DNA from: an uncultured Christensenellaceae bacterium
GTDB taxonomy: Bacteria; Bacillota; Clostridia; Christensenellales; Borkfalkiaceae
DNA length: 64,000 nt
Direction of reading: 5' to 3'
Assembly (NCBI GenBank): GCA_910588685.1
Contig: CAJUPX010000009.1
Span: 1-64,000, forward strand
In this document: positions 8,065 to 16,984 of the stretch, piece by piece
How the letters are laid out: every line of letters starts with the position of its first letter
Position numbering within the stretch: position 1 is the stretch's first letter
Notes under the pieces: generated by a model
The model's input: only the letters and a program-made list of their open reading frames with translations
What the model was told of the DNA's origin: nothing
Database searches by the model: none
Made by a program: the position numbers and the translations under genes

Positions 8065-10254
8065 CTACTTCACCGAATTAAAAATGTGTCCTCGTGTAAA
8101 ATTATAATCAAAAATCTGCTTTAAAGCGTTTTCGTCGCCTAAAACGTTAATTATCCCGTTTGGATTTTGTTGATTTGTACAGTCAATCAGCGCACCGCAG
8201 TTATTTTTTACGCCTGCAAGCTTTGCGCAGTTGAATACTTCAAAGCGGCAGTCGCCCGTTTTATAACGCCTGAGTGTAAACTGCCTGCCGTTTTCATCCG
8301 TTAACGTATATTTTCCCCGCTTTTCGCAAGATAAGCACTTTTTACCGAACGGACAATAAATCAAGTCCATTACCTTTATATCTCCTGCGCTTAAATAAAA
8401 AGTATTTTCGCGGGAAAGCGCATCCGCTTCTTTTACCGAAATTTCTTTTGACAGAGCGATATAGTCCGAACGGCAGGATAAAGCCGAAATTTTATTTGAA
8501 ATATTAAGACCGCAGCCCGCAAAAAATTTTACATTTAATTCTTCAGCAAGCAAAAATCCGTGTATACCGTCGCTGTAAATGCCGTCGAATTTGTTTATAA
8601 TCGGCTTTGCTTTTTCTATTTCCGCTCCGGTAAGATACGGCGGTAAATACAAAAATTTTTCGCCTTTAAAGTCCGCTGTTAATTTATCTGTGTCCGCCGA
8701 AAAATCGGATATTTTAAGAATACCTACGTTTGCGTTTAATCCGCGCAAATCAGTACAAATTACCGCAGTTTTGCCGTTTTTACCAGGATTTATTTCAGAA
8801 TGCGTTATTTTACTGTCATAAATAACATTATTGTTACAGGAAATTCCGTTAAAATACTGCGCGTAAACGTTGCGCCGCAGCGCATTAAGCTCCGACGTCG
8901 GAATAAATACGCCGTCCGTATCAAACCCGCTAATTTCAACCTCAAACGGATATTTATCGGTCTTTTTGAATGCTTTTTCTATATCGGCATATGATAGAGG
9001 ACTATTGTTTGCACTCTGCAAAATATTATCGCCGTAAAATTGTACGCCGTTTATATCTATTTCGGCACGTTCTCCCGCCTTGAATTTCGCAAAAATATTG
9101 ATTTTTAATTTTCTTACATCGGAAAGCAGACGCTCGTTAACTGCCGTATCCGTAGTCACAAATACTTTATCGCCGTTTTTAAGCCTTGTACGGGAGCTGA
9201 TATAAAATCCGCCGCGGGTAGCGGACTCAAAAACCGCGCCGCCGACTTCTTTTCCGTCGCGGAGAATTTTAAAAGCGTCGTTTTTGCGGAAATTTAATAA
9301 ACTGTTTACCAAATATTTTGCGTTTTTTACACTTACAACGCCTGCAAATTCGCCTATATGACCCTGAACGGCAGAAGACAGAAAGCTTTTATCCTGTCCG
9401 AAAGCAAGACCTTTAGTGTAATTTCCGCGGTTATAAGTGCGTTTTAAATCGCTCAATCCCGCGCCGTCTTTATCTAAAAGACAATTTTTATAATATTTAA
9501 CCGCCGCGGCAACGTATTCTGCTCGGCGCATACGCCCTTCTATTTTAAACGATTTTACGCCGGCATCTTTTAACTTTTGAATATCTCCGCCAACGCTTAA
9601 ATCAGATAAAGACAGACGGTAGGCAGGCTGCCCGTAATTTTCCACGTCGATTGTATATGTTTTACGGCAGGGCTGCTTGCATTGTCCGCGATTGCCGCTG
9701 TAACCGCCGGCAAACGACGAGAAATAACATTGCCCGGAAAAACACGTGCAGAGCGCGCCCTGTACAAAAACTTCGGTTTCAATAACTTTTGATATAGCTT
9801 TTATATCTTCAAACGCGGTTTCTCTGGCAAGAACTACCCGGTCAAAGCCCATATTTTTGGCAAGCTTAGCGCCGTATACGTTACAAACTCCCGCCTGCGT
9901 TGAAAGATGAAGTGAAATATGAGGACAGCTTTCCTTTAATTTAGCGCCCAGATAAATATCTGAAATTATCAGCGCGTCCGCGCCCGAATTATGCGCTGCA
10001 ATGCACCCGGCAAAAAAATTGTCTAATTCCCCGTCTTTGATAAGAGTATTAAACGCTACGTAAACCTTTACCCCGAACAAACGGGCATAAGCGCAGATTT
10101 CTCTAAGTTCGTCCGCGTCAAAATTTTCGGCAGAACTTCTTGCGGAAAATTCTTTCATTCCGAGATAAATAGCGTCCGCGCCCGAATTTATTGCGGCAAA
10201 CGCACAGTTTTTATTGCCCGCAGGCGCAAGTATTTCACACATAGTACTATGCAA
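8065..10254 (-). CDS. Peptidase U32 family protein (RNA hydroxylation type)
   Basis: The 729-residue protein begins with the U32 signature EILAPAGN and GADAIYLG, with the conserved GALCTCFSGQCYFSS and GNRGQCKQPCR cysteines around residues 166-195, followed by a DUF3656-like middle and C-terminal region with further cysteines (CPFGKKCLSC) that could bind a cluster. Large U32 proteins of this kind (RlhA, TrhP) hydroxylate rRNA or tRNA bases and use prephenate-linked chemistry; the exact target is not evident. The first start is a TTG at 10254; an ATG at 10242 is an alternative, and neither has a strong ribosome site. It overlaps the upstream HAD gene by 8 bp. Confidence 0.88.
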   Translation of the reverse strand: MHSTMCEILAPAGNKNCAFAAINSGADAIYLGMKEFSARSSAENFDADELREICAYARLFGVKVYVAFNTLIKDGELDNFFAGCIAAHNSGADALIISDIYLGAKLKESCPHISLHLSTQAGVCNVYGAKLAKNMGFDRVVLARETAFEDIKAISKVIETEVFVQGALCTCFSGQCYFSSFAGGYSGNRGQCKQPCRKTYTIDVENYGQPAYRLSLSDLSVGGDIQKLKDAGVKSFKIEGRMRRAEYVAAAVKYYKNCLLDKDGAGLSDLKRTYNRGNYTKGLAFGQDKSFLSSAVQGHIGEFAGVVSVKNAKYLVNSLLNFRKNDAFKILRDGKEVGGAVFESATRGGFYISSRTRLKNGDKVFVTTDTAVNERLLSDVRKLKINIFAKFKAGERAEIDINGVQFYGDNILQSANNSPLSYADIEKAFKKTDKYPFEVEISGFDTDGVFIPTSELNALRRNVYAQYFNGISCNNNVIYDSKITHSEINPGKNGKTAVICTDLRGLNANVGILKISDFSADTDKLTADFKGEKFLYLPPYLTGAEIEKAKPIINKFDGIYSDGIHGFLLAEELNVKFFAGCGLNISNKISALSCRSDYIALSKEISVKEADALSRENTFYLSAGDIKVMDLIYCPFGKKCLSCEKRGKYTLTDENGRQFTLRRYKTGDCRFEVFNCAKLAGVKNNCGALIDCTNQQNPNGIINVLGDENALKQIFDYNFTRGHIFNSVK

Positions 10255-11068
10255 ATCCGAATTTTTTTATAATTTGAGCCACAGCTCCGTCATTATTGCT
10301 TACGGAAACGTATCCCGCAACCTCTTTCAGCTCTTGTTCTGCATTTTCCACTGCGACACCCAAGCCAGCCGCTTTTATCATAGACAGGTCATTTAAATTG
10401 TCGCCGACGGCAATAGTTTTGTCCATAGGAACATTGTAATGATTTGCAAGAAACCTTAACGCCTCTCCCTTATTATCCGTAAGCGGAGAAACTTCCACAA
10501 GTTCTTTGGCGCTGCAAGTTATATCGAATCTGTCTGCAAATTTTTTTACAAGCTTAAAATATAAACCGTTGCGTTCGTTTTTATGAATGAGTACCGAAAC
10601 TTTCTGATAACGCAACTTGCTTTTACGAACGAATTCTGATATTTTTCCGTTTATACTGACGGCGTCAATACCGACTATTGACTCGTACCTTTGCAAGTAA
10701 ACATTATCCTTTGAAATTGTTGTGTACATAGTATCGCCGCAGTAGACGTTTACAGGCTGCCCGAGTTCTTCAAGATATTCGCATATTTCCGAGGCGTCGT
10801 TATAATTCAAACCGCCGTTTTTTAACAGCTTTCCGCTCTCGATATCGGCTATTACCGTACCCTGGTAAGCTACAACTATTCCTTTAAGCCCCAGCTCGCG
10901 CACTCTTGGCAAAATGCAGCATAACATTCTACCTGTGCATACGGCAAATATGCCGCCGTTTGCTATATATTCGTCGATAGCGGACTTAACTTCCGGTAAA
11001 ACTCTTCCGTCCGAGGTTATTAACGTACCGTCAAAATCCGAAACTATCAATCTGTAATTTAGCTTCAT
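10247..11068 (-). CDS. HAD superfamily Cof-type phosphatase
   Basis: This 273-residue protein is a Cof/YidA-like haloacid dehalogenase hydrolase. Motif I is SDFDGTLITSDG near the N-terminus with its nucleophile Asp13, and the metal-binding motif IV is AVGDNLNDLSMI near residue 221; a cap domain lies between. Such enzymes dephosphorylate sugar phosphates or flavin precursors; the substrate cannot be inferred. The start ATG overlaps the uvrC stop by 4 bp, so it is translated from the uvrC transcript. Confidence 0.93.
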   Translation of the reverse strand: MKLNYRLIVSDFDGTLITSDGRVLPEVKSAIDEYIANGGIFAVCTGRMLCCILPRVRELGLKGIVVAYQGTVIADIESGKLLKNGGLNYNDASEICEYLEELGQPVNVYCGDTMYTTISKDNVYLQRYESIVGIDAVSINGKISEFVRKSKLRYQKVSVLIHKNERNGLYFKLVKKFADRFDITCSAKELVEVSPLTDNKGEALRFLANHYNVPMDKTIAVGDNLNDLSMIKAAGLGVAVENAEQELKEVAGYVSVSNNDGAVAQIIKKFGFA

Positions 11069-12882
11069 AAGTTTTCCTCTAAATAGTTTTTTATCTTTTG
11101 TGCCAGAGCAGGACTTATCCCCTCAACTTCGGCAAGCTGTTCAATGCTTGCGCTCATAATTTTATCAAGCGTAGTGAATTTTTCCAGCAGCGCAAGCCTC
11201 TTAACCTTACCTATTCCGTCTATTTCATTCAAAACGCTGCTTAAATTTCGTTTGGAATGAATATTTCTGAAATAAGTTATGGCAAATCTGTGCGCCTCGT
11301 CACGGATACGCTGCAGCATTTTTAGCGAATAATCTCTGTGCAGTATTTTAATACTCTCTTCGCTGTTACAGGTAAAAACTTCTTCTTCCCGCTTTGCAAG
11401 CGATATAAGGTCTATATCGTTTATGTTTTTTTCGGCAAATATTTCTTTTACCGCCGAAAGTTGCCCTTTGCCGCCGTCGATTATTATAAGGTCGGGTTTA
11501 GGAAATTTTTCAGCGTCGGTTGCAAGCCTGTCTATTCTCCGCAGCAGCACTTCCTGCAATGACGCAAAGTCGTTGGCACCCTCAACGGTTTTTATTTTAA
11601 ACCTGCGGTAACTCGTTCTGTCCGCCTCACCGTCGATAAATACAACCATTGAACCCACTTTATCCACGCCGCTGATATTTGAAATATCGTAGCACTCCAT
11701 ACGCCGCGGGTAGCGCGTAAGCGATAACTGCTCCTGCAAATGTTTACAGGCGTTTTTAGTCATATCGTCTTTATGCTTTATTTTATCTATCGATTTTTCA
11801 AGATAATCATCAGCATTTTCCTTTGCCATTTTTAAAAGCCGAGCCTTATCACCGAGCTTTGCAACGGTAATTTCTACTGATTTACTGAATTTTTCTTTAA
11901 AATAATTCTGTATAAGCTCTTTCTCGCAGAACTCTTCGCATATTATTTCCGACGGCAATTCGCGGTTTGAATAATACTGCGTAATAAAAGCGGTAAGCGC
12001 CTCTCCGTCGTTCATATGCGCTTCGTCAAGCGCATAATTACTCCCGCCCTGCATAATACCTTTACGCGTAACAAGCACGTTTACCGCAGAATACAATCCG
12101 TTGCTCGCATAAGCGATTATATCCGCGTCAACGTATTTATTTAAAGTAGTAATGCGCTTTGCCTCTAATTTGGATAGCATAGCAAGCTTGTTTTTATAAT
12201 CGAGCGCAAGCTCAAAATTTTCGGCGGCGGCGCAGGCAAGCATTTTGTTTTTTAAAAGCTGTTCCGCGCTTTTGTAATTGCCGTCGAGAAAAGCGAGCGC
12301 CTTTTTAACCTGCCCCGCATAATCTTCCTTACTGACTTTTCCTGCGCACGGCGCGGCACATATGCCTATATGATAATTTAAACACTCCCGCTTTTTACCG
12401 TTGGTTTTAGTCCTGCACTGCCTTACGTTGTAAGTAAGCTGCAAAATTTGCAGAATATCGCCGCAGTTAATGCCGCCCATAAACGGACCGAAATATCTGC
12501 ATCCGTCTTTTTTTATTTTACGCGTAATTGTAAAGTTGGGAAAATCTTCACGCAAATCAACTTTTATATACGGATAAGTTTTATCGTCCTTTAAAAGTAT
12601 ATTGTACTTGGGCTTGTATTTTTTTATCAGGCTGTTTTCAAGCGCCAGCGCGTCTATTTCCGTTTTAGTTATGATATAATTGAAATCGCGAATGTTTTCA
12701 ACCATTTTCATAACTTTTTCGGGTTTTTGAGTATTATGAAAATACTGCCTTACCCTGTTTTTGAGCACGCGCGCTTTACCTACGTAAATTACGTTTTTGT
12801 ATTCGTCAAGCATTATATACACGCCCGGATTTTCGGGCAGAAGCTTGAGCTTTTCCGATATTACGTCCATAAACCTACTCAA
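11065..12882 (-). CDS. uvrC: Excinuclease ABC subunit C
   Basis: The 605-residue product is a full-length UvrC, which makes both incisions around bulky DNA lesions in nucleotide excision repair. The N-terminal GIY-YIG nuclease starts with PGVYIMLDEYKNVIYVGKA, a UVR helix pair lies near residue 200, the RNase H-like C-terminal nuclease includes CYDISNISG and PDLIIIDGGKGQL, and helix-hairpin-helix repeats finish the protein (IDGIGKVKR, VEGISPALAQKI). It heads a chain of overlapping genes down to mutS2. No uvrA or uvrB is nearby. Confidence 0.97.
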   Translation of the reverse strand: MSRFMDVISEKLKLLPENPGVYIMLDEYKNVIYVGKARVLKNRVRQYFHNTQKPEKVMKMVENIRDFNYIITKTEIDALALENSLIKKYKPKYNILLKDDKTYPYIKVDLREDFPNFTITRKIKKDGCRYFGPFMGGINCGDILQILQLTYNVRQCRTKTNGKKRECLNYHIGICAAPCAGKVSKEDYAGQVKKALAFLDGNYKSAEQLLKNKMLACAAAENFELALDYKNKLAMLSKLEAKRITTLNKYVDADIIAYASNGLYSAVNVLVTRKGIMQGGSNYALDEAHMNDGEALTAFITQYYSNRELPSEIICEEFCEKELIQNYFKEKFSKSVEITVAKLGDKARLLKMAKENADDYLEKSIDKIKHKDDMTKNACKHLQEQLSLTRYPRRMECYDISNISGVDKVGSMVVFIDGEADRTSYRRFKIKTVEGANDFASLQEVLLRRIDRLATDAEKFPKPDLIIIDGGKGQLSAVKEIFAEKNINDIDLISLAKREEEVFTCNSEESIKILHRDYSLKMLQRIRDEAHRFAITYFRNIHSKRNLSSVLNEIDGIGKVKRLALLEKFTTLDKIMSASIEQLAEVEGISPALAQKIKNYLEENL

Positions 12883-12930
12883 AAAATTATAGCATATCGC
12901 GAGATTTTTTGCAATAAATATTAAAATAAA

Positions 12931-12949
12931 AAAGGGCTTAAAGCCCTTT
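12931..12949 (-). terminator. Intrinsic terminator downstream of arsR
   Basis: AAAGGGCTT and AAGCCCTTT form a short strong stem directly after the arsR stop codon, and on the minus strand it is followed by TTTTATTTTAATA. It separates the copper regulator from uvrC. Confidence 0.85.
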
Positions 12950-12958
12950 TATTTGATT

Positions 12959-13297
12959 TCAGCTGCCTAAAAACTCCACGCCTTTAAGCATAACGTCGTT
13001 TACCGTATCGTTGACTAGGCTGTAAAATATTATTTTGCCCTGCCTTTCACATTTAACTATACCGAGATTTTTTAAAAGTCTTAACTGGTGCGATACCGTT
13101 GTCTGGTTAATTTCAAGCACCCGCGATAAATCCGTTACGCACATTTCGGAAATCGCCAAAGCCGATAACATTCTGACCCGCGTATAATCGGCAAAAACTG
13201 AAAAAAAGCAAACTATCCCGTCTAAAACGTCGCCATCGGGCACGTATTCCTTTACTAATTCCTTTGTACGTCTGTCTAAAAGCATAGTGTCCTGCAT
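12959..13297 (-). CDS. ArsR/SmtB family transcriptional regulator
   Basis: The protein of about 112 residues is a winged-helix ArsR-type repressor. The recognition helix region reads VSHQLRLLKNLGIVKCERQGK. The segment where classical ArsR/CadC regulators carry ELCVCDL reads EMCVTDLS, so only one of the two metal-sensing cysteines is kept; sensing must use other residues or another metal site. I place the start at the ATG at 13297, 8 nt after AGGAGG; the GTG 9 nt upstream lies inside that ribosome site. Its position just downstream of copA suggests metal-responsive control of that gene and of itself, but the inducer is not known. Confidence 0.9.
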   Translation of the reverse strand: MQDTMLLDRRTKELVKEYVPDGDVLDGIVCFFSVFADYTRVRMLSALAISEMCVTDLSRVLEINQTTVSHQLRLLKNLGIVKCERQGKIIFYSLVNDTVNDVMLKGVEFLGS

Positions 13298-13318
13298 ACG
13301 GGTCACCTCCTGAGTTAA

Positions 13319-13374
13319 ATTATAATGCCCGTATGCTTATATGTCAATACGTGACAGACGGCGTATACTGTCAC
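13319..13374 (-). promoter_or_regulatory. arsR promoter with adjacent inverted repeats
   Basis: On the minus strand TTGACA (13342-13347) and TATAAT (13319-13324) are 17 nt apart, a perfect consensus pair. Immediately upstream lies GTGACAG-N10-CTGTCAC (13351-13374). A second inverted repeat, CATACGGG / CCCGTATG, links the -10 flank with the start codon region. Either could be the operator of the ArsR protein or an RNA hairpin over the ribosome site. Confidence 0.8.
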
Positions 13375-13396
13375 AATTTGACTACGTTTGACTTAT

Positions 13397-13606
13397 TTAA
13401 TCGATTGCCGTAACGTTGTAGCCCTCAGCTTCGATAAGCTCTTTTATCTGAGTATCGGACATCTCTTCGCTAAAATTAACAACGGCAATATTTTTCTTTA
13501 AATTAACTTCCGCAGAAATAACGTTTTTCGCCGATTTTAAAGCGTCCTCAACTCTTTTTGCACAATGCCGGCAACTCATTCCCTCGATATGAACTGTCTT
13601 TTTCAT
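13397..13606 (-). CDS. Possible internally initiated CopZ-like copper chaperone
   Basis: Inside the copA reading frame an ATG at 13606 is preceded by AAAGGAAGGTAATTTT, a strong Shine-Dalgarno at ideal distance. Translation from it would give a 69-residue HMA protein (MKKTVHIEGMSCRHC...) of the size of a stand-alone CopZ chaperone. The simplest history is a copA-copZ pair whose intervening stop codon was lost. Whether the free protein, the fusion or both exist is inference. Confidence 0.55.
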   Translation of the reverse strand: MKKTVHIEGMSCRHCAKRVEDALKSAKNVISAEVNLKKNIAVVNFSEEMSDTQIKELIEAEGYNVTAID

Positions 13607-15862
13607 AAAATTACCTTCCTTTTTAATATTTTTATTTTTATATAATAGTAACCTTAAAGCGTTACCTACCACAAAAAGAGAACTAAGACTCATACAAGCC
13701 GCCGCTATCATCGGCGTTAAATGCAAGCCGGGTATGAGAGGAGTAAATACGCCCGCCGCAACCGGTATCATTATAATATTGTAGATAAATGCCCAGAACA
13801 GGTTTTCTTTTATATTACGCACGGTAGCTCTGCTCAAATCAAAAACCGTGTCGAGCGTTCTCAGGTCTTCGCCTACCAGAACTACGCTTGCAGAGTCGAT
13901 TGCAACGTCGGTGCCGCTGCCCATAGCAATACCCACGTCCGCCTGCTTTAAAGCCGGAGAATCGTTTATTCCGTCGCCGACCATTGCCACGCAACCGCCT
14001 ACCGACTGCACGTTTTTAACAGCGCTTAGCTTATCTTCCGGCATTACTTCGGCTACAAATTCGTCTATGCCCACATTTTTTGCAACGGCTTCCGCCGTCT
14101 TCTGAGAATCGCCCGTAAGCATCGCGACGCGTAAGTTTCGGGCGCGAAGCATTGCAATTGCGTCCCGGCTTCCCTCTTTAACCGCGTCGGCAATCGATAT
14201 AAGCGCAAGAACGCTATTATTGTCCGCCAGATAAATAACAGTGTTGCCACTGTCGGCAAGCTCCGCCGCTTTATCAACTATTTCACGACTCGGCTTAACG
14301 TTATTTATAAGCTTCAAATTTCCGAGCGAATACTCTTTACCGTCAAACACGGCTTTTGCCCCGCAACCTATGACATAACGGAAATTTTCTACTTCAACGC
14401 CCGATTTTACATATTCCGTAACGCATTTTGCAAGAGGATGATTTGAATTTTTCTCTATTCCGTAAACAAGCCGTTTTGCCCACTCCTCTTCGCAGCCAAA
14501 CACATAAAAGCCCGTTACCCTGGGCTTTCCCTCCGTCAACGTAGCCGTTTTATCAAGCAATACGGAATTTATATCGCAAACTCTCTGCAAGCTCTCTGCA
14601 TCTTTATATAAAATACCGAGCGAGGCAGCTTTCCCGGTGGACGTCATAATAGCTACAGGAGTTGCAAGCCCGAGTGCGCACGGACAGGATACAACCAATA
14701 CGCTTATTGAGTAGGTTATACAGTGCTCAGGCACAAATCCACCGTCAACTATAAGCCAGACAAGAAAAGTTATCAGCGCTATAACTGTAACGACAGGTAC
14801 GAATATACCTGCAATTTTATCGGCAAGTTTTTGTATAGGAGCTTTGCTTGCTCCCGCTTCGCGCACCATATTAATAATTTTTGACAAAGTGGTTTCGGTG
14901 CCGACGCGCTCCGCTTTCATTTTAACTAAACCGCTTTTTATAAGCACGGCGGAAGTAACTCCGTCGCCCTCTGCAACCTCGACAGGCAAACTCTCTCCGG
15001 TTATCGCGCTTTTGTCCACAAATGCCGTGCCGGATATAATTTTTCCGTCTACAGGTACGTATTCGCCCTGTTTTACAACAACGATATCGCCTGCCTCAAC
15101 GTCTTTTACAGAAACGGTTTTTTGTTCTCCGTCAACCTCTACGGTAACGGAATCGGGCGCAAGCTTTAATAGTTTTTCTATTTCATCGCCAGTTTTTCTC
15201 TTTGATTTTTCTTCCAACCATTTACCCACGTCAACGAGAGCCAAAATCATAGCCGCCGACTCGAAATGCAGCGACATATGCATTTTTACCAAGTCGTTAT
15301 TGCCGTTTGACGCACCTATGAATACCAGAACGGTTAATACAACGGAATACACAAACGATACTCCTGAGCCGAGAGCAACCAACGTATCCATATTAGGAAC
15401 GCGCTTAAATAGCGCAACCGCTCCGTTTTTAAAATACTGATAGTTTACTGCGATTACCGCCGCCGAGAGCACCGCCTGATACAGACCGAACCAACGTGCG
15501 TTTAAAATATCGCGCTCAGGATTTAAAAAAGGCGGCAAGGGTAAATTTACCATATGCCCCATTGACACGTACATCAGCGGGATTAATATGCAAACGGATA
15601 TGATAAATTTTACAAATAGACTCTTGTCTCGCGGTTGTTTGTCCGCTGTTTGTTCATCGCCCTCTTTAAAAATTCCGTAACCGAGAGATTTTACGGCGTT
15701 GAAAATGTCCTGTTCGGAAACTTTTTCCGAATCGTATTCCACTTTCATCGTTTTACCCATAAGACTGACCTCGCACAGGGTCACGCCGTCAAGTTTTCCG
15801 ACCGCTCTTTCTATTCCCGACGAACACGCCGAGCAAGTCATTCCCGTAATATTATATTTCAT
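13397..15862 (-). CDS. copA: Copper-type P1B ATPase CopA fused to a C-terminal CopZ-like domain
   Basis: This 821-residue heavy-metal ATPase has an N-terminal HMA domain (GMTCSAC, Cys10/Cys13), TGES at 288-291, the membrane CPC metal site at 393-395 and HP at about 475, all typical of Cu(I) exporters. The phosphorylation motif, normally DKTGT, reads DKTAT at 437-441. A second HMA domain (GMSCRHC) occupies the last 69 residues after residue 752; its methionine is preceded by a strong ribosome site, so a separate CopZ could be made. The ATG at 15862 follows GGAGAAATA. Export of Cu(I) from the cytosol is the expected role if the altered motif still works. Confidence 0.93.
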   Translation of the reverse strand: MKYNITGMTCSACSSGIERAVGKLDGVTLCEVSLMGKTMKVEYDSEKVSEQDIFNAVKSLGYGIFKEGDEQTADKQPRDKSLFVKFIISVCILIPLMYVSMGHMVNLPLPPFLNPERDILNARWFGLYQAVLSAAVIAVNYQYFKNGAVALFKRVPNMDTLVALGSGVSFVYSVVLTVLVFIGASNGNNDLVKMHMSLHFESAAMILALVDVGKWLEEKSKRKTGDEIEKLLKLAPDSVTVEVDGEQKTVSVKDVEAGDIVVVKQGEYVPVDGKIISGTAFVDKSAITGESLPVEVAEGDGVTSAVLIKSGLVKMKAERVGTETTLSKIINMVREAGASKAPIQKLADKIAGIFVPVVTVIALITFLVWLIVDGGFVPEHCITYSISVLVVSCPCALGLATPVAIMTSTGKAASLGILYKDAESLQRVCDINSVLLDKTATLTEGKPRVTGFYVFGCEEEWAKRLVYGIEKNSNHPLAKCVTEYVKSGVEVENFRYVIGCGAKAVFDGKEYSLGNLKLINNVKPSREIVDKAAELADSGNTVIYLADNNSVLALISIADAVKEGSRDAIAMLRARNLRVAMLTGDSQKTAEAVAKNVGIDEFVAEVMPEDKLSAVKNVQSVGGCVAMVGDGINDSPALKQADVGIAMGSGTDVAIDSASVVLVGEDLRTLDTVFDLSRATVRNIKENLFWAFIYNIIMIPVAAGVFTPLIPGLHLTPMIAAACMSLSSLFVVGNALRLLLYKNKNIKKEGNFMKKTVHIEGMSCRHCAKRVEDALKSAKNVISAEVNLKKNIAVVNFSEEMSDTQIKELIEAEGYNVTAID

Positions 15863-15899
15863 TATTTCTCCGAATATATTTTTGCCTCATTACAGATAT

Positions 15900-15943
15900 A
15901 TTATAACGCCTAATTCCTATCTTGTCAATAGGAATTAGGCGTT
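15900..15943 (-). promoter_or_regulatory. copA promoter embedded in a 16-bp perfect inverted repeat
   Basis: On the minus strand TTGACA (15923-15928) and TATAAT (15900-15905) are 17 nt apart. The -35 box sits at the centre of a perfect inverted repeat, AACGCCTAATTCCTAT and its complement (15905-15920 and 15928-15943), whose downstream arm fills the promoter spacer. No U tract follows, so an operator is more likely than a terminator for the upstream asparaginase gene. Confidence 0.82.
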
Positions 15944-15958
15944 ACTGTTACGAAAATT

Positions 15959-16975
15959 TTAATGCAATTTTTCAAAGAAATAATTTTCGGCAAGCTCTTC
16001 TCCGATGTCAACGCCGGAGCCAAGCGCCAAAAGCACTTTAACCGTAGCCATTTCAAAGCTGATATCGTAAGCCACCGTGCATTTTTCGGCAAGTCCCACC
16101 GCACTGCCGTAAACGCGCGCCGAGCTGTCAACCGGAGCAATTACAACCTGTATGCCGAGTCCGTTGCAATATTCAAGGAAATTAATAAAATTCGCCTCTT
16201 TACCCTCCGTGCATACGGTACCGCTGTGATAGAGCTGTACCATAACGGCTTTGGGTTTTACAGTAGTGAAACGGTAAAAATCAAAGTTCAAAAGCGAATG
16301 CGCCTGAATAGTCACCATATCCATACACAATTTACGCGCTTTTGATTTTTTACGTGGCTTTCTCAGCTCGTCCGCCGTAGGATTATTTGGAGAAATATTA
16401 TATATAAAACCATTATCGTTTATTTCGCCGAAATAAACGCCTAAAATACTTTCATAGTTGCCGTTAATCTGCATTGCCGAAACAAGGCGCGAAGCAAGGT
16501 GAATTTTACAGTTCTCACCTTCGTTTTTAAAACTGACAAACACTCCGCCGTAATCAACGCTCCGTATAAACGTAACCGCGCCCGCAAAATTTTCCACACC
16601 GTAGCCGCGCTTATCTTCGAGCGGAAACAGCGCCGAAACAAATACCACGGGAATAGAAATCTCGCAGAAAATCTGACTGAACAGATTCGCCGTAAAGTTT
16701 AGCGTGTCAGTGCCGTGCGTGATTATAACGCCGTCATATAACGTTAAATCTATTTCGCTCAGACAGTCCGCCATTTTTTCAAGGTCTGACGGCTGAACGT
16801 TTTCGCTTAAAATATTCAGAGGGCGCAGCTCGTCAAAAATTATAGAATTACCGTAACGGGCGCGATACAGCTCAATCAGCCGGCTTTTACGCTCGCAATT
16901 CAGATTGACGGTATTTCCGTCAATGACCGAGCCTATCGTGCCGCCCGTAAAAATAACGCAAATTCTGTTTTTCAT
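15959..16975 (-). CDS. L-asparaginase (type I-like)
   Basis: The 338-residue protein has both threonine motifs of the asparaginase/glutaminase family: FTGGTIG with Thr10 as nucleophile and ITHGTDT near residue 85. It lacks a signal peptide and is therefore a cytosolic enzyme that hydrolyses asparagine to aspartate and ammonia. It lies 9 bp downstream of asparaginyl-tRNA synthetase, so the operon handles the two fates of asparagine. A long C-terminal part beyond residue 200 is divergent (PRKKSKARKLC) but the open frame is intact. Confidence 0.92.
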   Translation of the reverse strand: MKNRICVIFTGGTIGSVIDGNTVNLNCERKSRLIELYRARYGNSIIFDELRPLNILSENVQPSDLEKMADCLSEIDLTLYDGVIITHGTDTLNFTANLFSQIFCEISIPVVFVSALFPLEDKRGYGVENFAGAVTFIRSVDYGGVFVSFKNEGENCKIHLASRLVSAMQINGNYESILGVYFGEINDNGFIYNISPNNPTADELRKPRKKSKARKLCMDMVTIQAHSLLNFDFYRFTTVKPKAVMVQLYHSGTVCTEGKEANFINFLEYCNGLGIQVVIAPVDSSARVYGSAVGLAEKCTVAYDISFEMATVKVLLALGSGVDIGEELAENYFFEKLH

Positions 16976-16984
16976 AACGTAAAT

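Noticed and set aside
14844..15440. A 198-codon plus-strand open frame inside copA
   Set aside because: It is a Ser/Thr-rich shadow of the ATPase with no start signal.
15905..15943. Reading the copA upstream inverted repeat as a terminator for the asparaginase gene
   Set aside because: No U tract follows on the minus strand and the promoter boxes lie inside the repeat; an operator is the better reading, though a dual role is not excluded.
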